Notes: a model not told the origin generated them from the letters alone. A stretch of DNA of 64,000 nt from Paenibacillus assamensis DSM 18201 (GCF_000422445.1 NZ_KE383838.1:226243-290242), one strand, 5' to 3'; shown: positions 44,391 to 54,138, counted from the stretch's first letter. Made by a program: numbers and translations.

Positions 44391-44717
44391 GCGGATCATC
44401 TGAACGAGGTATGGACAGATGAAGAATAGAAGAGAATGCATTCCGTGCATTCAAATCAGATAGAGGAGTACAACAACTTCATATAAAGTCAATGCATGTA
44501 ATAACATTCTCTACCATTTGTTATAGGCGTAGTATAGTAAATCTACTATTCGTGTCATCATACATTATAGAGACTTCATTTACATATAAAACAACCCGCT
44601 TCACTCCTAAAAGTGATACGGGTTGTTTTTGTGATACGCTATCAATTTCCGTTATTTTTCAACTATGCATGGTTTACATCCGTTTCCATTCTGAACAAAG
44701 GTCTAACCATTAGGCCG
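44391..44717. other. 327-bp intergenic region
   Basis: Apart from the bidirectional terminator at 44588-44630 I see no gene or motif. The short stretch near 44690 that looks vaguely like a tRNA anticodon arm has no matching acceptor or T arms. Confidence 0.6.
44588..44630. terminator. Bidirectional terminator
   Basis: AAAACAACCCG...CGGGTTGTTTTT with inner TTCACT/AAGTGAT pairs. It separates the TPR gene (+) and the ABC-F gene (-). Confidence 0.9.
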
Positions 44718-46661
44718 CTACGAACGTTTGGACGCCTCGATCTGCTCAGCGAGTTCATTTAGCTCTGTCCAACGATCCAGCAAGTCACTTAGTTTCTGCT
44801 CCGCCTCTTGCTGCTGCTTCATTAGCTCCTGCAAGCGCACAGAATCATTGAATGCTGCTTCCATTTCAACGTTATTACGCTCCATTTGCGCTTCTACATC
44901 GGCGATCCAGCCATCAATTTGATTGTATTCCTGCTCTTCCTTATACGACATTTTCAGCTTGGGCTTGCGTTCTGACTTCACAGCGACTGCTTCTGTCGAT
45001 GTATTGGCTTGATTTCCTTGCTTATCATAAGATACAGACTTCTGCTCATTAAGCGAAGATAGTCCTTGTGCAGCTCTCCACTCTACATATTCCGTATAGT
45101 TCCCAACATGATTACGAATTTCACCATTCTCGAACGACCATATCCGATCGACAACCCGATCAAGGAAGTAGCGATCATGCGATACAGTAATGACGACACC
45201 AGGGAATTCATCTAAATAATTTTCCAATACGGCTAACGTTTCTACATCCAAGTCATTCGTCGGCTCATCGAGCAGCAGCACATTCGGTGCAGTCATTAAC
45301 AAACGCAGCAATTGCAGACGGCGCTTCTCACCACCAGAAAGCTTGCCAACGATTGTCCACTGCATGGATGGATTAAATAAGAATCGCTCCAGCATTTGTG
45401 CCGCGCTAATCGTGTGACCTTCCGCTGTCTTAACCGTTTCAGCAGCCTCTCGAATATATTCGATAACGCGCATCGATTCATCCATTTCATCATGCTCTTG
45501 CGTGAAATATCCGATGCGTACGGTTGGGCCTAATACCATATTCCCTCTATCAGGCTGTCTTGTTCCCGCAATAATTTGCAGGAGCGTCGACTTACCGCTT
45601 CCGTTCACACCAATGATACCAATGCGATCATGTGGAACAGCGATATAATCCAAGCCGCGGAACAATTTACGGGTGCCCGCATCAGCGCCAACAGACTCCA
45701 GCTCCATAATCTTTTTACCAAGACGAGCACTTGCCGCAGATACTTCGACAGCGCCCTGCTTCTGTGCAGGTCCTTGTGATTGCAGATCCTCGAAACGATC
45801 AATCCTTGCCTTCTGTTTCGTCGTACGCGCCTTTGCTCCACGGCGAATCCATGCTAGCTCTTGGCGTAAAATATTTTGACGCGTCGATTCTGCGGAAGCT
45901 TCACGCGCTTCGCGGTCCGCTTTCAATTCGAGGAAACGCGTATAGTTCGCCTCATAAAAATGAGCACGCCCATAATCAAGTTCAATCATTCGATTCGCAA
46001 CTCTATCGAGGAAATAGCGATCATGCGTAATCATAATAAGCGCACCTGAGCGCTTCTGTAGATAGGATTCCAACCACGCTACCGTATCGTTGTCAATATG
46101 GTTGGTAGGCTCGTCGAGCAGCAATAGATCAGATGGATGGATCAAACCTGCTGCGAGCGCGACTCGCTTGCGCTGACCACCAGACAGCTCACTAACACGA
46201 GCATCATAACGAGTAATGCCCAGCTTAGACAAAATAGTCTTCGCTTCACTTTCAATCTGCCAAGCCTGTAGCCGATCCATATCGTCACTTGCTTGAACGA
46301 GCTGCATTTGGAGCTTCTCGTCTTCTGGCTGTACACGTAGACGCTCTAATAGATCGGTATATCGACGAACCGCCTTCATTTCGGGTGCATCCCCGCTCAT
46401 TACCGTTTCCAATACCGTCGCATGTGGTTCAAATTCAGGCTCCTGCGCCACATACTGCACACGGATCGCATTGCCTTTCATGATGCGTCCTGTTTCAATC
46501 GGATCAATCCCTGCCAACGTACGCATAAACGTTGATTTACCAGTTCCGTTCACACCAATAATTCCAAATCTATCGCCTGTCGCGATACCGAAAGATACCT
46601 CTTTAAATAGCGTCTTCTCTCCGTAACTTTTACCAAGCTGTTCTACGGTAATTACATGCAT
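44718..46661 (-). CDS. ABC-F ribosome-associated ATPase, Uup/YfmR type
   Basis: This 647-aa cytoplasmic protein has two ABC domains and no membrane part: Walker A GVNGTGKST and GVNGSGKST, signatures LSGGQRKR and LSGGEKRR, and Walker B LLLLDEPTNH and VLLLDEPTND, with the interdomain linker between. A C-terminal coiled coil (about 575-640, KMSYKEEQEYNQIDGWIADVE onward) marks the Uup/YfmR group, which help stalled ribosomes and act alongside EF-P. ATG 46661 follows CGGAGG; a longer frame to 46724 is rejected. Confidence 0.93.
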   Translation of the reverse strand: MHVITVEQLGKSYGEKTLFKEVSFGIATGDRFGIIGVNGTGKSTFMRTLAGIDPIETGRIMKGNAIRVQYVAQEPEFEPHATVLETVMSGDAPEMKAVRRYTDLLERLRVQPEDEKLQMQLVQASDDMDRLQAWQIESEAKTILSKLGITRYDARVSELSGGQRKRVALAAGLIHPSDLLLLDEPTNHIDNDTVAWLESYLQKRSGALIMITHDRYFLDRVANRMIELDYGRAHFYEANYTRFLELKADREAREASAESTRQNILRQELAWIRRGAKARTTKQKARIDRFEDLQSQGPAQKQGAVEVSAASARLGKKIMELESVGADAGTRKLFRGLDYIAVPHDRIGIIGVNGSGKSTLLQIIAGTRQPDRGNMVLGPTVRIGYFTQEHDEMDESMRVIEYIREAAETVKTAEGHTISAAQMLERFLFNPSMQWTIVGKLSGGEKRRLQLLRLLMTAPNVLLLDEPTNDLDVETLAVLENYLDEFPGVVITVSHDRYFLDRVVDRIWSFENGEIRNHVGNYTEYVEWRAAQGLSSLNEQKSVSYDKQGNQANTSTEAVAVKSERKPKLKMSYKEEQEYNQIDGWIADVEAQMERNNVEMEAAFNDSVRLQELMKQQQEAEQKLSDLLDRWTELNELAEQIEASKRS

Positions 46662-46758
46662 GTTTCTTCCTCCGAACTCTGTGAATATCAATAAACAAGG
46701 AGAACCTATGGTTCTCCCCAGCACCTTATCTATTATTGGGATGATTGTAATGCGTCAT

Positions 46759-47331
46759 CTATTTCTGATGCATACAGCCATTCATAAACAAGTCTGTAGC
46801 AAACACCACTCGCTGACTTACATCTTCCTCTTGAAACGACGGATCGAACAATATGTCCATCTTCATCATATCCAAAATGCCCACAAACGACTTAGCGAGC
46901 AGCTTCGACTCTCTAAAGCCATCACCTTCAAGCATATTTGCTAATATGCGTATATATTGCATAATAAAAGACTGTATCTCCTGCAGCATCTCAGGGTCAT
47001 TGTTAGGCATCATGAAAAACAGCTTCGTATAGTCTCTTCGCTCATAAAAATAACCTAAATGATGACTAGCTACTACGGATAAGCGATCATTCAGAGACTC
47101 GCTTTGCTGCAAGCCATCCGTAAGCTGCTCTAAAAATTGCTCAAAGTCGCGTTTCGTCATCGCTGTAAACAATTGTTCCTTGCTGCTAAAATACAAGTAC
47201 AATGTCCCTTTTGCAATTCCTGCCCGTTCTGCAATATCAGACATTTTTGTTTCGTAGAAGCCGTTGGCACCGAAGAGCTCGTAAGCTGCATCCAAAATCA
47301 GATTCCATTTGTCTACTTGTACTTGACTCAT
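46759..47331 (-). CDS. TetR/AcrR-family transcriptional regulator
   Basis: This 190-aa repressor has an N-terminal HTH (ILDAAYELFGANGFYETKMSDIAERAGIAKGTLYLYFSSKEQLF) and a helical ligand domain. ATG 47331 follows AGAAGGAGGT. Its ligand is unknown. It lies upstream of the ABC-F gene on the same strand (gap 97) and near the fatty-acid locus; the HTH resembles FadR-like TetR proteins, so a lipid ligand is possible. Confidence 0.9.
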   Translation of the reverse strand: MSQVQVDKWNLILDAAYELFGANGFYETKMSDIAERAGIAKGTLYLYFSSKEQLFTAMTKRDFEQFLEQLTDGLQQSESLNDRLSVVASHHLGYFYERRDYTKLFFMMPNNDPEMLQEIQSFIMQYIRILANMLEGDGFRESKLLAKSFVGILDMMKMDILFDPSFQEEDVSQRVVFATDLFMNGCMHQK

Positions 47332-47474
47332 CGGCCCACCTCCTTCTGCTAAACACCGCTCATCCATTTGTTCATATGTCTTATTATCATATTTCGTATA
47401 TCGAATATAACATGGTACTTGAAAGATGTCGATTCAGAGCAAGCTCATTCCAGTAGATGTCGCAGCTCAACGCA

Positions 47475-48305
47475 CTACCCAAGCAGCAAACTGCCGATAA
47501 GCCAAGCAAGAAGTCCACCAACAATGGAGCTTACACTATTGACCAAATCATTTGTCATCCAACGATAGCCACGAACGAGTCTAGTGGCTTGATTGCAATG
47601 CTGCCATCTTTCTGTTGCAGCACCACACTTCTCGCAGCGATATGAAGCCTGCCAAGTTGCACCAAGCAAAGAGTCTGTAAACGCCCCTGCAACGCCGCCA
47701 ATAGCCCCACTGATACCGACTGCAAACAGCAAATTCCAGCTGTATGGATACGGAAACGCGAGATCTTGAGCAATGTACAAGCAAACAACTGCTGCTCCGC
47801 CAATGACGACCGCTCCGCCAATTGCCGCCCAAGTGCCTAGTGCTGATACAGCTCCTGATGTCCCTGCTGGCACGGGACGCCACGTGATGACAGAGCGCGG
47901 CTGTGTACGGCTTAAACTGCCGATTTCCGTTGCCCATGTGTCTGCATTAACGGTAGCCATAGCACCGACAAATAAAAATATCCAAGCAGGGTGAGGGAAC
48001 AATGCGTTTGCCACACATAACAGCATGCCGATCCCACCGTTCGCCCACACTTGGTGCGCATCTCGCTGTCCCGTTTTTTCATAAATCGTATCAAAGCGGC
48101 TTTTCGTACGCTTTTTCCATTTTGACCAACCTGTTGACGTTATAAAAAAGGTAAGCAGCAGCCCAAACCATATCAAACTACCGCTTCCAAAGTACACCGT
48201 GCCCATTATAAAAGCTGCTAATGCACCTGAACGAGTAAGCGATCGTTTTTTATAAGCTGCTCCCGCCATAAAAAAACTTCCAACTAATCCAATGATCCAG
48301 TCCAT
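47475..48305 (-). CDS. DUF92 multi-span membrane protein
   Basis: This 276-aa protein has about six to seven membrane segments and the DUF92 (TIGR00297) landmarks: RSGALAAFIMGTVYFG, QRDAHQVWANGGIG, ADTWATEIGSLS and GAFTDSLLGATWQ. A small cytoplasmic CxxC pair (YRCEKCGA) lies before the last helices. Plant and archaeal relatives are linked to phytol or lipid phosphorylation; the bacterial role is not established. Start ATG 48305 follows AAAGGAT. Confidence 0.88.
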   Translation of the reverse strand: MDWIIGLVGSFFMAGAAYKKRSLTRSGALAAFIMGTVYFGSGSLIWFGLLLTFFITSTGWSKWKKRTKSRFDTIYEKTGQRDAHQVWANGGIGMLLCVANALFPHPAWIFLFVGAMATVNADTWATEIGSLSRTQPRSVITWRPVPAGTSGAVSALGTWAAIGGAVVIGGAAVVCLYIAQDLAFPYPYSWNLLFAVGISGAIGGVAGAFTDSLLGATWQASYRCEKCGAATERWQHCNQATRLVRGYRWMTNDLVNSVSSIVGGLLAWLIGSLLLG

Positions 48306-48387
48306 TTCGTATCCTTTCTAGTTTCCTTGCTATAATTGCTAGCTTAATTACGCTACTATTTACTACCTAATATAATGACTATTATTG

Positions 48388-49059
48388 CTATTGTGCAGCC
48401 TCTATAACACAGGAACCTACCGTCTCGCTATTCCATTGCAGCTCAAGTATATCACCAGCTTGCACTGCCCCTACGCCTGCCGGCGTTCCCGTGAAAATAA
48501 CATCACCTTTACGCAAGCCATAATTAGAGGCTACAAATTGAATGAGCTGCTGCAAGTCAAAAATCATATCCGCTGCTGTTCCCTGCTGCACGACCTCACC
48601 ATTACGCAATAAGGCAAATGGCGTACGGCTAACTTGCTCGGCTCCTTCAAAAGCAAGCGCATTTGTAATCGGTCCCGAATTCGGAACACCTTTAGCAGGC
48701 AACCATGGATGACCTTTCGCCTTCAGCGTATCTTGTACATCACGCAGCGTAAAGTCCAGTCCGAGTGCTATAGCTTCAATTGCCTCATCAACTGTCGTTT
48801 CAGCTGTCACCTCTCTACCAATGTAAAGCACAATTTCAATTTCATGATGAACCGCCCCCTGATGCAGCGGCAATGCGAGCGACGTACGCTCAGCAATAGG
48901 AACGACCGAATGAGACGGTTTCATAAACACCATTGGCTTCGTTGGAACTTCATTGCCAAGCTCAAGCGCGTGCAGCTTGTAGTTGCGACCGATGCAGTAT
49001 ACATTGCGAATATTTGCGGCAAAAGAATGTTCATAATTACTAGCTAGTTGATGTGTCAT
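48388..49059 (-). CDS. Fumarylacetoacetate hydrolase (FAH) family protein
   Basis: This 223-aa protein matches the FAH domain (family of 2-hydroxyhepta-dienedioate isomerases, acylpyruvases and oxaloacetate decarboxylases). Motifs are CIGRNYKLHALELGNE, KPSHSVV, HHEIEIVLYIGRE with the metal-binding Glu pair, LDFTLRDVQ and FTGTPAGVGAVQAGD. The true substrate cannot be fixed; small single-domain members act as acylpyruvate or oxaloacetate hydrolases. ATG 49059 follows AAGGAGAGG; the longer frame to 49323 runs over a terminator and is rejected. Confidence 0.9.
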   Translation of the reverse strand: MTHQLASNYEHSFAANIRNVYCIGRNYKLHALELGNEVPTKPMVFMKPSHSVVPIAERTSLALPLHQGAVHHEIEIVLYIGREVTAETTVDEAIEAIALGLDFTLRDVQDTLKAKGHPWLPAKGVPNSGPITNALAFEGAEQVSRTPFALLRNGEVVQQGTAADMIFDLQQLIQFVASNYGLRKGDVIFTGTPAGVGAVQAGDILELQWNSETVGSCVIEAAQ

Positions 49060-49186
49060 TAGAAACCTCTCCTTATTATTAGATGATCGCTGAATACTAG
49101 AATCATAGGGACTATCATGATGAAAAGAGATATGTACAAGAACTTTAACTATATTCATTGTATTCGAATTCAAGTAAAATGAAAAA

Positions 49187-49216
49187 CCAGCCGCCGAAAT
49201 TATTATCGACGACTGG
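49187..49216 (-). terminator. Terminator after the hotdog gene
   Basis: On the minus strand CCAGTCGTCGA pairs with TTCGGCGGCTGG (with G-T pairs) followed by five T, 40 bases after the hotdog stop. Confidence 0.85.
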
Positions 49217-49255
49217 CAATTAAGCTCGCGAGTTATTTGATTTCTACTATTTCCG

Positions 49256-49699
49256 TTAAGGAATGCTTGTAATTGGAGTAACAACACGGAATGTTCCTGT
49301 ACCAATCGTCCCCAAGACGCCACTGCTGCTCTCTATTTTGCCTGTGCAAGTCAATGTACGCCCTGACTGATGAATGACTTCTGCCGTCACAATAAGCTCT
49401 CCAGCCTTCATCGGAGCAACGAAATTAACATTTAAATTAGACGTAACGGTGTTCTCATTCGGACGAAGCAGCATCGTAGCCAGCCCCATCGCATTATCAA
49501 GCAGCGAAGAAAGCACACCTCCATGGACGATGCCGATCACGTTCAAATGGTGCTGCTGCGCTTGAAGTCTTAGCACAACCTTGGCCGTAGAAGCCTCCAT
49601 AACTTCACAACCAATGTAGTCCCAGAACGTACCGCGTGCACGCTCCGCTAACGTATTCAGCCATTTCTCTTGTCCTTCCGTTACTGGCTTTACACTCAT
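49256..49699 (-). CDS. PaaI-like hotdog thioesterase
   Basis: This 147-aa acyl-CoA thioesterase of the PaaI/YbdB group has the hotdog helix LNVIGIVHGGVLSSLLDNAMGLA (His-Gly-Gly and Asp of the active site) and the strand TVTSNLNVNFVAPMKAG. It would hydrolyse acyl-CoA or aryl-CoA thioesters. SD AGGAGG. It is downstream of the acyl-CoA ligase gene (gap 80) and could relieve acyl-CoA build-up during beta-oxidation. Confidence 0.9.
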   Translation of the reverse strand: MSVKPVTEGQEKWLNTLAERARGTFWDYIGCEVMEASTAKVVLRLQAQQHHLNVIGIVHGGVLSSLLDNAMGLATMLLRPNENTVTSNLNVNFVAPMKAGELIVTAEVIHQSGRTLTCTGKIESSSGVLGTIGTGTFRVVTPITSIP

Positions 49700-49779
49700 C
49701 AGACAATTCCTCCTGATTGATTGCTACACGCACGCATTCTACAATGCCACGTACTCGCCTGTACGTTTAGCGCTTATTA

Positions 49780-51459
49780 CTATTTCTTCAATACGTTCGC
49801 CTCTTCCTCCAATAAGGCTCGCTTCAGTACTTTTCCGGCAATCGTCTTCGGAAGTTCCGAGCGGAATTCATAATGGCGCGGCACCTTATAGCTAGCCAGA
49901 CGAGCACGGCACCATGTATTCAACTCTTCTTCCGTTACATGTTTACCTGAACGCAGCACAATGAATGCCTTAACTGTTTCACCCCGATACTCATCTGGAA
50001 TACCGACAACACTGGCATCTTGAATGTGAGGATGCTCAAATAGCACCTCTTCAATTTCACGCGGATAAATGTTGAATCCGCCTGCAATCACAAGGTCCTT
50101 TTTCCGATCGACGATCGAAAAAAAACCTTCTTCATCCATACGAGCCATATCTCCCGTATACAGCCAACCATCCCGCAATGCTTTACTCGTTTCTACAGGA
50201 CGCTTCCAGTACCCCTTCATCACCTGAGGACCTTTCACAATTAACTCGCCAATTTCACCTACGGGCACTTGTTCACCTGTTTCAGAATCTACCACTTTAG
50301 CGTCCGTATCCGGGAATGGAATGCCTATCGTTCCATTTTTCCGCTTTCCCCACAGCAGATTAGCATGCGTTACTGGTGAACTTTCCGATAACCCGTACCC
50401 TTCAATAAGCTTGCAGCCACTTAATTGTTCGAACTTCGTTTGGACGTCAAGCGGCAGTGAGGAGGCTCCACTAATACACATTTCTATGGAAGAAAGGTCG
50501 TAAGCAGCAATGTTAGGATGATTCATGAGTGCAATATACATCGTCGGGGCACCTGGAAACATCGTCGGTTTGAGTCGTTGGATCGAATCTAGTATGTCTT
50601 TGGCATCGAATTTGGGGATAACAATATTCATCCCTGCCGTTACGATCGACAAATTCATCAGTACGGTCATGCCAAACACATGGAAAAAAGGAAGGGCTCC
50701 CAAATATATAGGCTCGCCACGATTTGCTTTGTAGAACCAGCGGGAAACTTGCAGCGTGTTGGCAATGAGATTATTGTGTGTCAGCATAACACCTTTGGCA
50801 ACACCTGTAGTGCCACCTGTATATTGCAGTAGGGCAAGCTCGTTGTCTGCATCTACGTCCACGCATACTGCCTCCTGTGAAGCTAGCTGCATGAAAGAAT
50901 GGAAAGAGTGGACGCCCTTACCATAAGGGACGTCCAGCTTCGCTCCACTACGCTTTGCTTTGAACGGATACAACACATTTTTGGGAAATGGCAAAAACTC
51001 TTTAATGGAAGTGACAATAATATGTTCAAGCCCCGTTTGCTGCTTTACAGCATGTACACGAGGGAACAGCAGGTCCAGCGTAACCATAATTTTCGCTTCG
51101 GCATCATTTAGCTGATGCTCAATCTCCCGCTCCTTATAAAGCGGATTGGTAAGCACAGCAACGGCGCCAATCATTAACGTTCCGTAGTAAGCAATGACTG
51201 TCTGTGGACAGTTGGGCAGCATAATCGCTACGCGGTCACCGCGCTTTACACCGAGGCTCGTTAACATATTTGCACAGCGGTATGCAGCTTCTAACAGCTG
51301 TTCGTAATTTATCTTTTTCCCCATAAAATACAGGGCAGTGCGGTCTGGATAATCTCGTGCCGCCTGAATGAGAAACAAGGCTAAATTATGCTTAGGATAT
51401 TCGTAGGTCGAGTTGATCTCTCTAGGATAATGACAGAGCCATGGCTTATCCAATGACAT
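49780..51459 (-). CDS. Long-chain fatty-acid-CoA ligase (LcfA/FadD-like)
   Basis: This 559-aa acyl-CoA synthetase activates fatty acids with ATP and CoA. Motifs are the ATP/AMP site LQYTGGTTGVAKGVMLTHNN, the YGLSESSPVTH region, the GWLYTGDMARMDEEGFF hinge, and the C-terminal catalytic lysine in PKTIAGKVLKRALLE. SD AAAGGGATG. It lies between fadE and the thioesterase gene (99 bases after the fadE stop) and supplies substrate to the fad enzymes encoded upstream. Confidence 0.93.
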   Translation of the reverse strand: MSLDKPWLCHYPREINSTYEYPKHNLALFLIQAARDYPDRTALYFMGKKINYEQLLEAAYRCANMLTSLGVKRGDRVAIMLPNCPQTVIAYYGTLMIGAVAVLTNPLYKEREIEHQLNDAEAKIMVTLDLLFPRVHAVKQQTGLEHIIVTSIKEFLPFPKNVLYPFKAKRSGAKLDVPYGKGVHSFHSFMQLASQEAVCVDVDADNELALLQYTGGTTGVAKGVMLTHNNLIANTLQVSRWFYKANRGEPIYLGALPFFHVFGMTVLMNLSIVTAGMNIVIPKFDAKDILDSIQRLKPTMFPGAPTMYIALMNHPNIAAYDLSSIEMCISGASSLPLDVQTKFEQLSGCKLIEGYGLSESSPVTHANLLWGKRKNGTIGIPFPDTDAKVVDSETGEQVPVGEIGELIVKGPQVMKGYWKRPVETSKALRDGWLYTGDMARMDEEGFFSIVDRKKDLVIAGGFNIYPREIEEVLFEHPHIQDASVVGIPDEYRGETVKAFIVLRSGKHVTEEELNTWCRARLASYKVPRHYEFRSELPKTIAGKVLKRALLEEEANVLKK

Positions 51460-51558
51460 ACAAGCTCATCCCTTTCCCCAGGTCCACGCCGTCTCTTTCC
51501 GGCGTTGTTGGTTAGCGTGTGTCAGCCATAATATCAATTTTATTGATATCAGCCGCCG

Positions 51559-53343
51559 TTAGACGATATACTTTTCTGCACCGATAACACGTGCCGCGAT
51601 TCCACGCTTCATAGCTACCGTATCCATTGGTGTGTTGCGAGTTAACTTCTTCAAGATCGACAGCTGTGTCCGCAGTACGTCGCCAGTTTCCATCGTCGCA
51701 AGAGCCTCTTTGGCAAAACGATCAACATCATCAAATGCTTCATGGATGTAAACTTTTGTCATCTCAATGGCATGAGCTGCCTTGGCTTCTCCTATCTTGG
51801 CAATCATTTTACGTGTTCGCAGCAGCGCACTCTCCATGGCATAGACGAGTATCATAACATCCGCCAAGTTGCTGAGTACCTCCTGCTGCTTATCAAGCTC
51901 CATAGCGTACTTTTGCACCGCCAAGCCGCCAATCATAAGGAATATTTTTTTAGCCATCGATAGCAAATGAGCCTCATGCTCCAACGTGCCCTCGAAGGTT
52001 TGCCCAGGTACGAGCTGCATAAGTTCAGCTTGCAGACTTTGTGCTTTTTGCATGAGAGGCAGCTCGCCTTTCATCGCTTTCTTGACGAGCGTGCCTGGGA
52101 TGAGCAAGCGGTTAATTTCATTCGTACCTTCAAAAATGCGGTTAATCCGTGAATCGCGATAAATACGCTCGATTTTATACTCCTGTGTAAAACCGTACCC
52201 GCCATGTATTTGTACGCCCTCATCTGCGACGAAGTCCAATACTTCAGACGCAAATACTTTGTTAATCGAACATTCTAACGCATACTCTGCAATGCTCTTT
52301 GCCAATAACTGACCAGCATCCGGTTGAGTTTGATCAATGTCCTTCATGCTTGTATCGATTAAGCCAGAAGTACGGTACACCATACTTTCTGTCACATACG
52401 TGCGAATGTTCATCTCTGCGAGCTTTTTGCCGATGAGCGGGAATGCAGACAATGGTTTGCCGAACTGTGTACGCGTATTCGCATATTTGGAGCTGAGCTC
52501 GATCGCTTCTTTTGCAGCTCCAAGACAGCCAGCACCTAATTTGAATCGACCAATGTTCAAAATATTGAACGCGATAATATGGCCTCGGCCAATTTCGCCA
52601 AGCACATTTTCAATCGGAACTTTTACATCTTCGAAGAATAAGGGGCATGTAGATGATCCTTTTATACCCATTTTTTTCTCTTCAGGTCCTACCGTAAAGC
52701 CTTCCATATCACGCTCAACTATAAATGTCGTAAAGTCTTTACCGTCCACTTTCGCATATACAATGAAAATATCTGCAAAGCCAGCATTCGTAATAAATAT
52801 TTTAGAGCCGTTCAAAATATAATGCTGACCGTCTTCGGACAGCTTCGCTGTCGTCTTCGCACCCAACGCATCCGAACCGGAGGTCGGCTCGGTTAAGCAA
52901 TAGGCCGCTATCTTCTCACCTGATGCCAATGTCGGCAAATATTTACGCTTCTGCTCAGATGTCCCGAAAAAAACGATCGGCAGTGTTCCAATACCAACAT
53001 GTGCACCAACAGACAGTGCGAACGAAGATGCTTTGGCAAGCGTCTCGTTAATAAGTGTGGAGCTGACTTTGTCCAAACCAAGGCCGCCATACTCCTCTGG
53101 TACATCAGAGCCAAGTAAGCCGAGCTCGCCTGCTTTGCGAATCAGCTTCACCGTCAGCTCGTAATCAAGCTTCTCGATTGCTTCATCATGAGGTACAACT
53201 TCTCCCTCTACAAAGTCACGCGTTGTCTCCATCATCATGCGCTGCTCTTCCACAAAGTCCTCGGGAATAACGACTGAGCTCGCTTCAACTTCCTCAATAA
53301 TGAAGCTGCCGCCTTTCACTTTCGTGCCTTTCGTGTCCAACAT
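51559..53343 (-). CDS. fadE: Acyl-CoA dehydrogenase (FadE)
   Basis: This 594-aa FAD enzyme carries out the first oxidation of acyl-CoA and passes electrons to ETF. Motifs are AAYCLTEPTSGSDALGAKTTA, GSKIFITNAGFADIFIV, RTQFGKPLSAF and the IHGGYGFTQEYKIERIYRD and INRIFEGTNEINRLL region that holds the active-site base and FAD contacts. The extra C-terminal domain (about 440-594) makes it longer than 380-aa short-chain ACADs, as in B. subtilis FadE. ATG 53343 follows AAAGGAGAG; a longer frame to 53364 is rejected. Confidence 0.94.
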   Translation of the reverse strand: MLDTKGTKVKGGSFIIEEVEASSVVIPEDFVEEQRMMMETTRDFVEGEVVPHDEAIEKLDYELTVKLIRKAGELGLLGSDVPEEYGGLGLDKVSSTLINETLAKASSFALSVGAHVGIGTLPIVFFGTSEQKRKYLPTLASGEKIAAYCLTEPTSGSDALGAKTTAKLSEDGQHYILNGSKIFITNAGFADIFIVYAKVDGKDFTTFIVERDMEGFTVGPEEKKMGIKGSSTCPLFFEDVKVPIENVLGEIGRGHIIAFNILNIGRFKLGAGCLGAAKEAIELSSKYANTRTQFGKPLSAFPLIGKKLAEMNIRTYVTESMVYRTSGLIDTSMKDIDQTQPDAGQLLAKSIAEYALECSINKVFASEVLDFVADEGVQIHGGYGFTQEYKIERIYRDSRINRIFEGTNEINRLLIPGTLVKKAMKGELPLMQKAQSLQAELMQLVPGQTFEGTLEHEAHLLSMAKKIFLMIGGLAVQKYAMELDKQQEVLSNLADVMILVYAMESALLRTRKMIAKIGEAKAAHAIEMTKVYIHEAFDDVDRFAKEALATMETGDVLRTQLSILKKLTRNTPMDTVAMKRGIAARVIGAEKYIV

Positions 53344-53633
53344 ATCCAATCTCTCCTTTATCATATAATGAATGCGTTTACATGAAGATAAATTTCTTTT
53401 AAAAATTAATGGATATCATTAGTTGATTTATGGATTGTGGGAAAATCAAATGAGTTGCTTGATGTACGTACAGGAAAAATGTAATTCTAGGCGATGCGAT
53501 ATAATTCGATTTAATATTCGTTGTAATTCAGTGTATTTCGATGAAAATCAATTCAATTAAACGAAAATGAATATAACTCAATGATGCGATACAACGCCCT
53601 ATAAATAGAACGTTCAATTAATAACAAGGAACA

Positions 53634-53810
53634 GATGCAAATATGCATGCTTTTAGCTGAAATTATCAATTTTCAAGGAAAAGCCTGCAAAAATACAGGC
53701 TTTTTACTTAAAAAAGCTGCTTCGTCCCCAATAAGGCTAGAATTGATGCATATTTGCATTCATTTCACATTTTTTCCTTTTAAGTCGTTAAAAAGATGTA
53801 TACTTGCATC
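53634..53810. repeat. Three copies of a 14-bp palindromic motif
   Basis: ATGCAAATATGCAT (53635-53648), its exact reverse complement ATGCATATTTGCAT (53746-53759) and a two-mismatch copy ATGTATACTTGCAT (53796-53809). Flanks of the first two also match in inverted orientation (TTTTAGC and GCTAGAA), so the first pair could be ends of a small element with a hairpin inside. Confidence 0.6.
53680..53706. terminator. Terminator-like hairpin inside the fadE-fadA gap
   Basis: AAAAGCCTG/CAGGCTTTTT with an eight-base loop. T-rich on the + side, so it could end a + transcript that I cannot otherwise identify, or fadA read-through on -. Confidence 0.55.
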
Positions 53811-54011
53811 TTTTTTTCAAGTCCACAACTAGGCAGATTTATAGTCCATTAGGCGCCATTACGTTATGCTAATTTTCACCATGTATTTACCGATTTCTAC
53901 CAAAGTTTTTCTAACTAAAATAAATATTTTTAGTTACTACTAAGTTCTACTAAATGCCACTACTTCGTATCAAGCTCCATGAATTGTCGCCTATCCTTAT
54001 TGGTTTTTCAT

Positions 54012-54138
54012 GGCTTTATTGGCTTTACTGGCTTTATTAAGCTCCAGCAAGCTTTCAGCTTCACTCAATCAGTTAATCACACCTAATTGCTTAAGCACAT
54101 CTAATCGGTTAGTCACTCCTAATCACTTAAGCTCCGTA
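54012..54138. repeat. Tandem repeats at the 3' end of fadA
   Basis: Three copies of GGCTTTATT (middle copy GGCTTTACT) occupy 54012-54038. Two imperfect 36-bp units (54067-54102 and 54103-54138, both with AATC-GTTA-TCAC-CCTAAT-CTTAAGC spacing) follow, the second overlapping the fadA stop codon. Confidence 0.65.

Larger units (their letters stand above)
53344..54126. other. 783-bp non-coding gap between fadE and fadA with repeats
   Basis: No gene is supported. It holds three 14-base palindromic motifs, a hairpin with T-run at 53680-53706, a 9-bp triplicated repeat and a 36-bp tandem repeat reaching the end of fadA. A FadR-like half site (TAATGAATGCG) lies just before fadE. In B. subtilis fadN, fadA and fadE are close together; here the gap probably separates transcripts. 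Confidence 0.65.

Noticed and set aside
44690..44730. tRNA-like stretch (CTAACCATTAGGCCGC)
   Set aside because: It resembles an anticodon arm only; acceptor stem, T arm and CCA end are missing, and it overlaps the ABC-F stop region.
49060..49323. 88-residue N-terminal extension of the FAH protein
   Set aside because: It runs across the terminator hairpin at 49187-49216 and into the hotdog gene; the ATG at 49059 has a strong SD.
53344..53380. FadR box before fadE
   Set aside because: Only a half site (TAATGAATGCG) is present; about 11 of 18 positions match, too weak to call.
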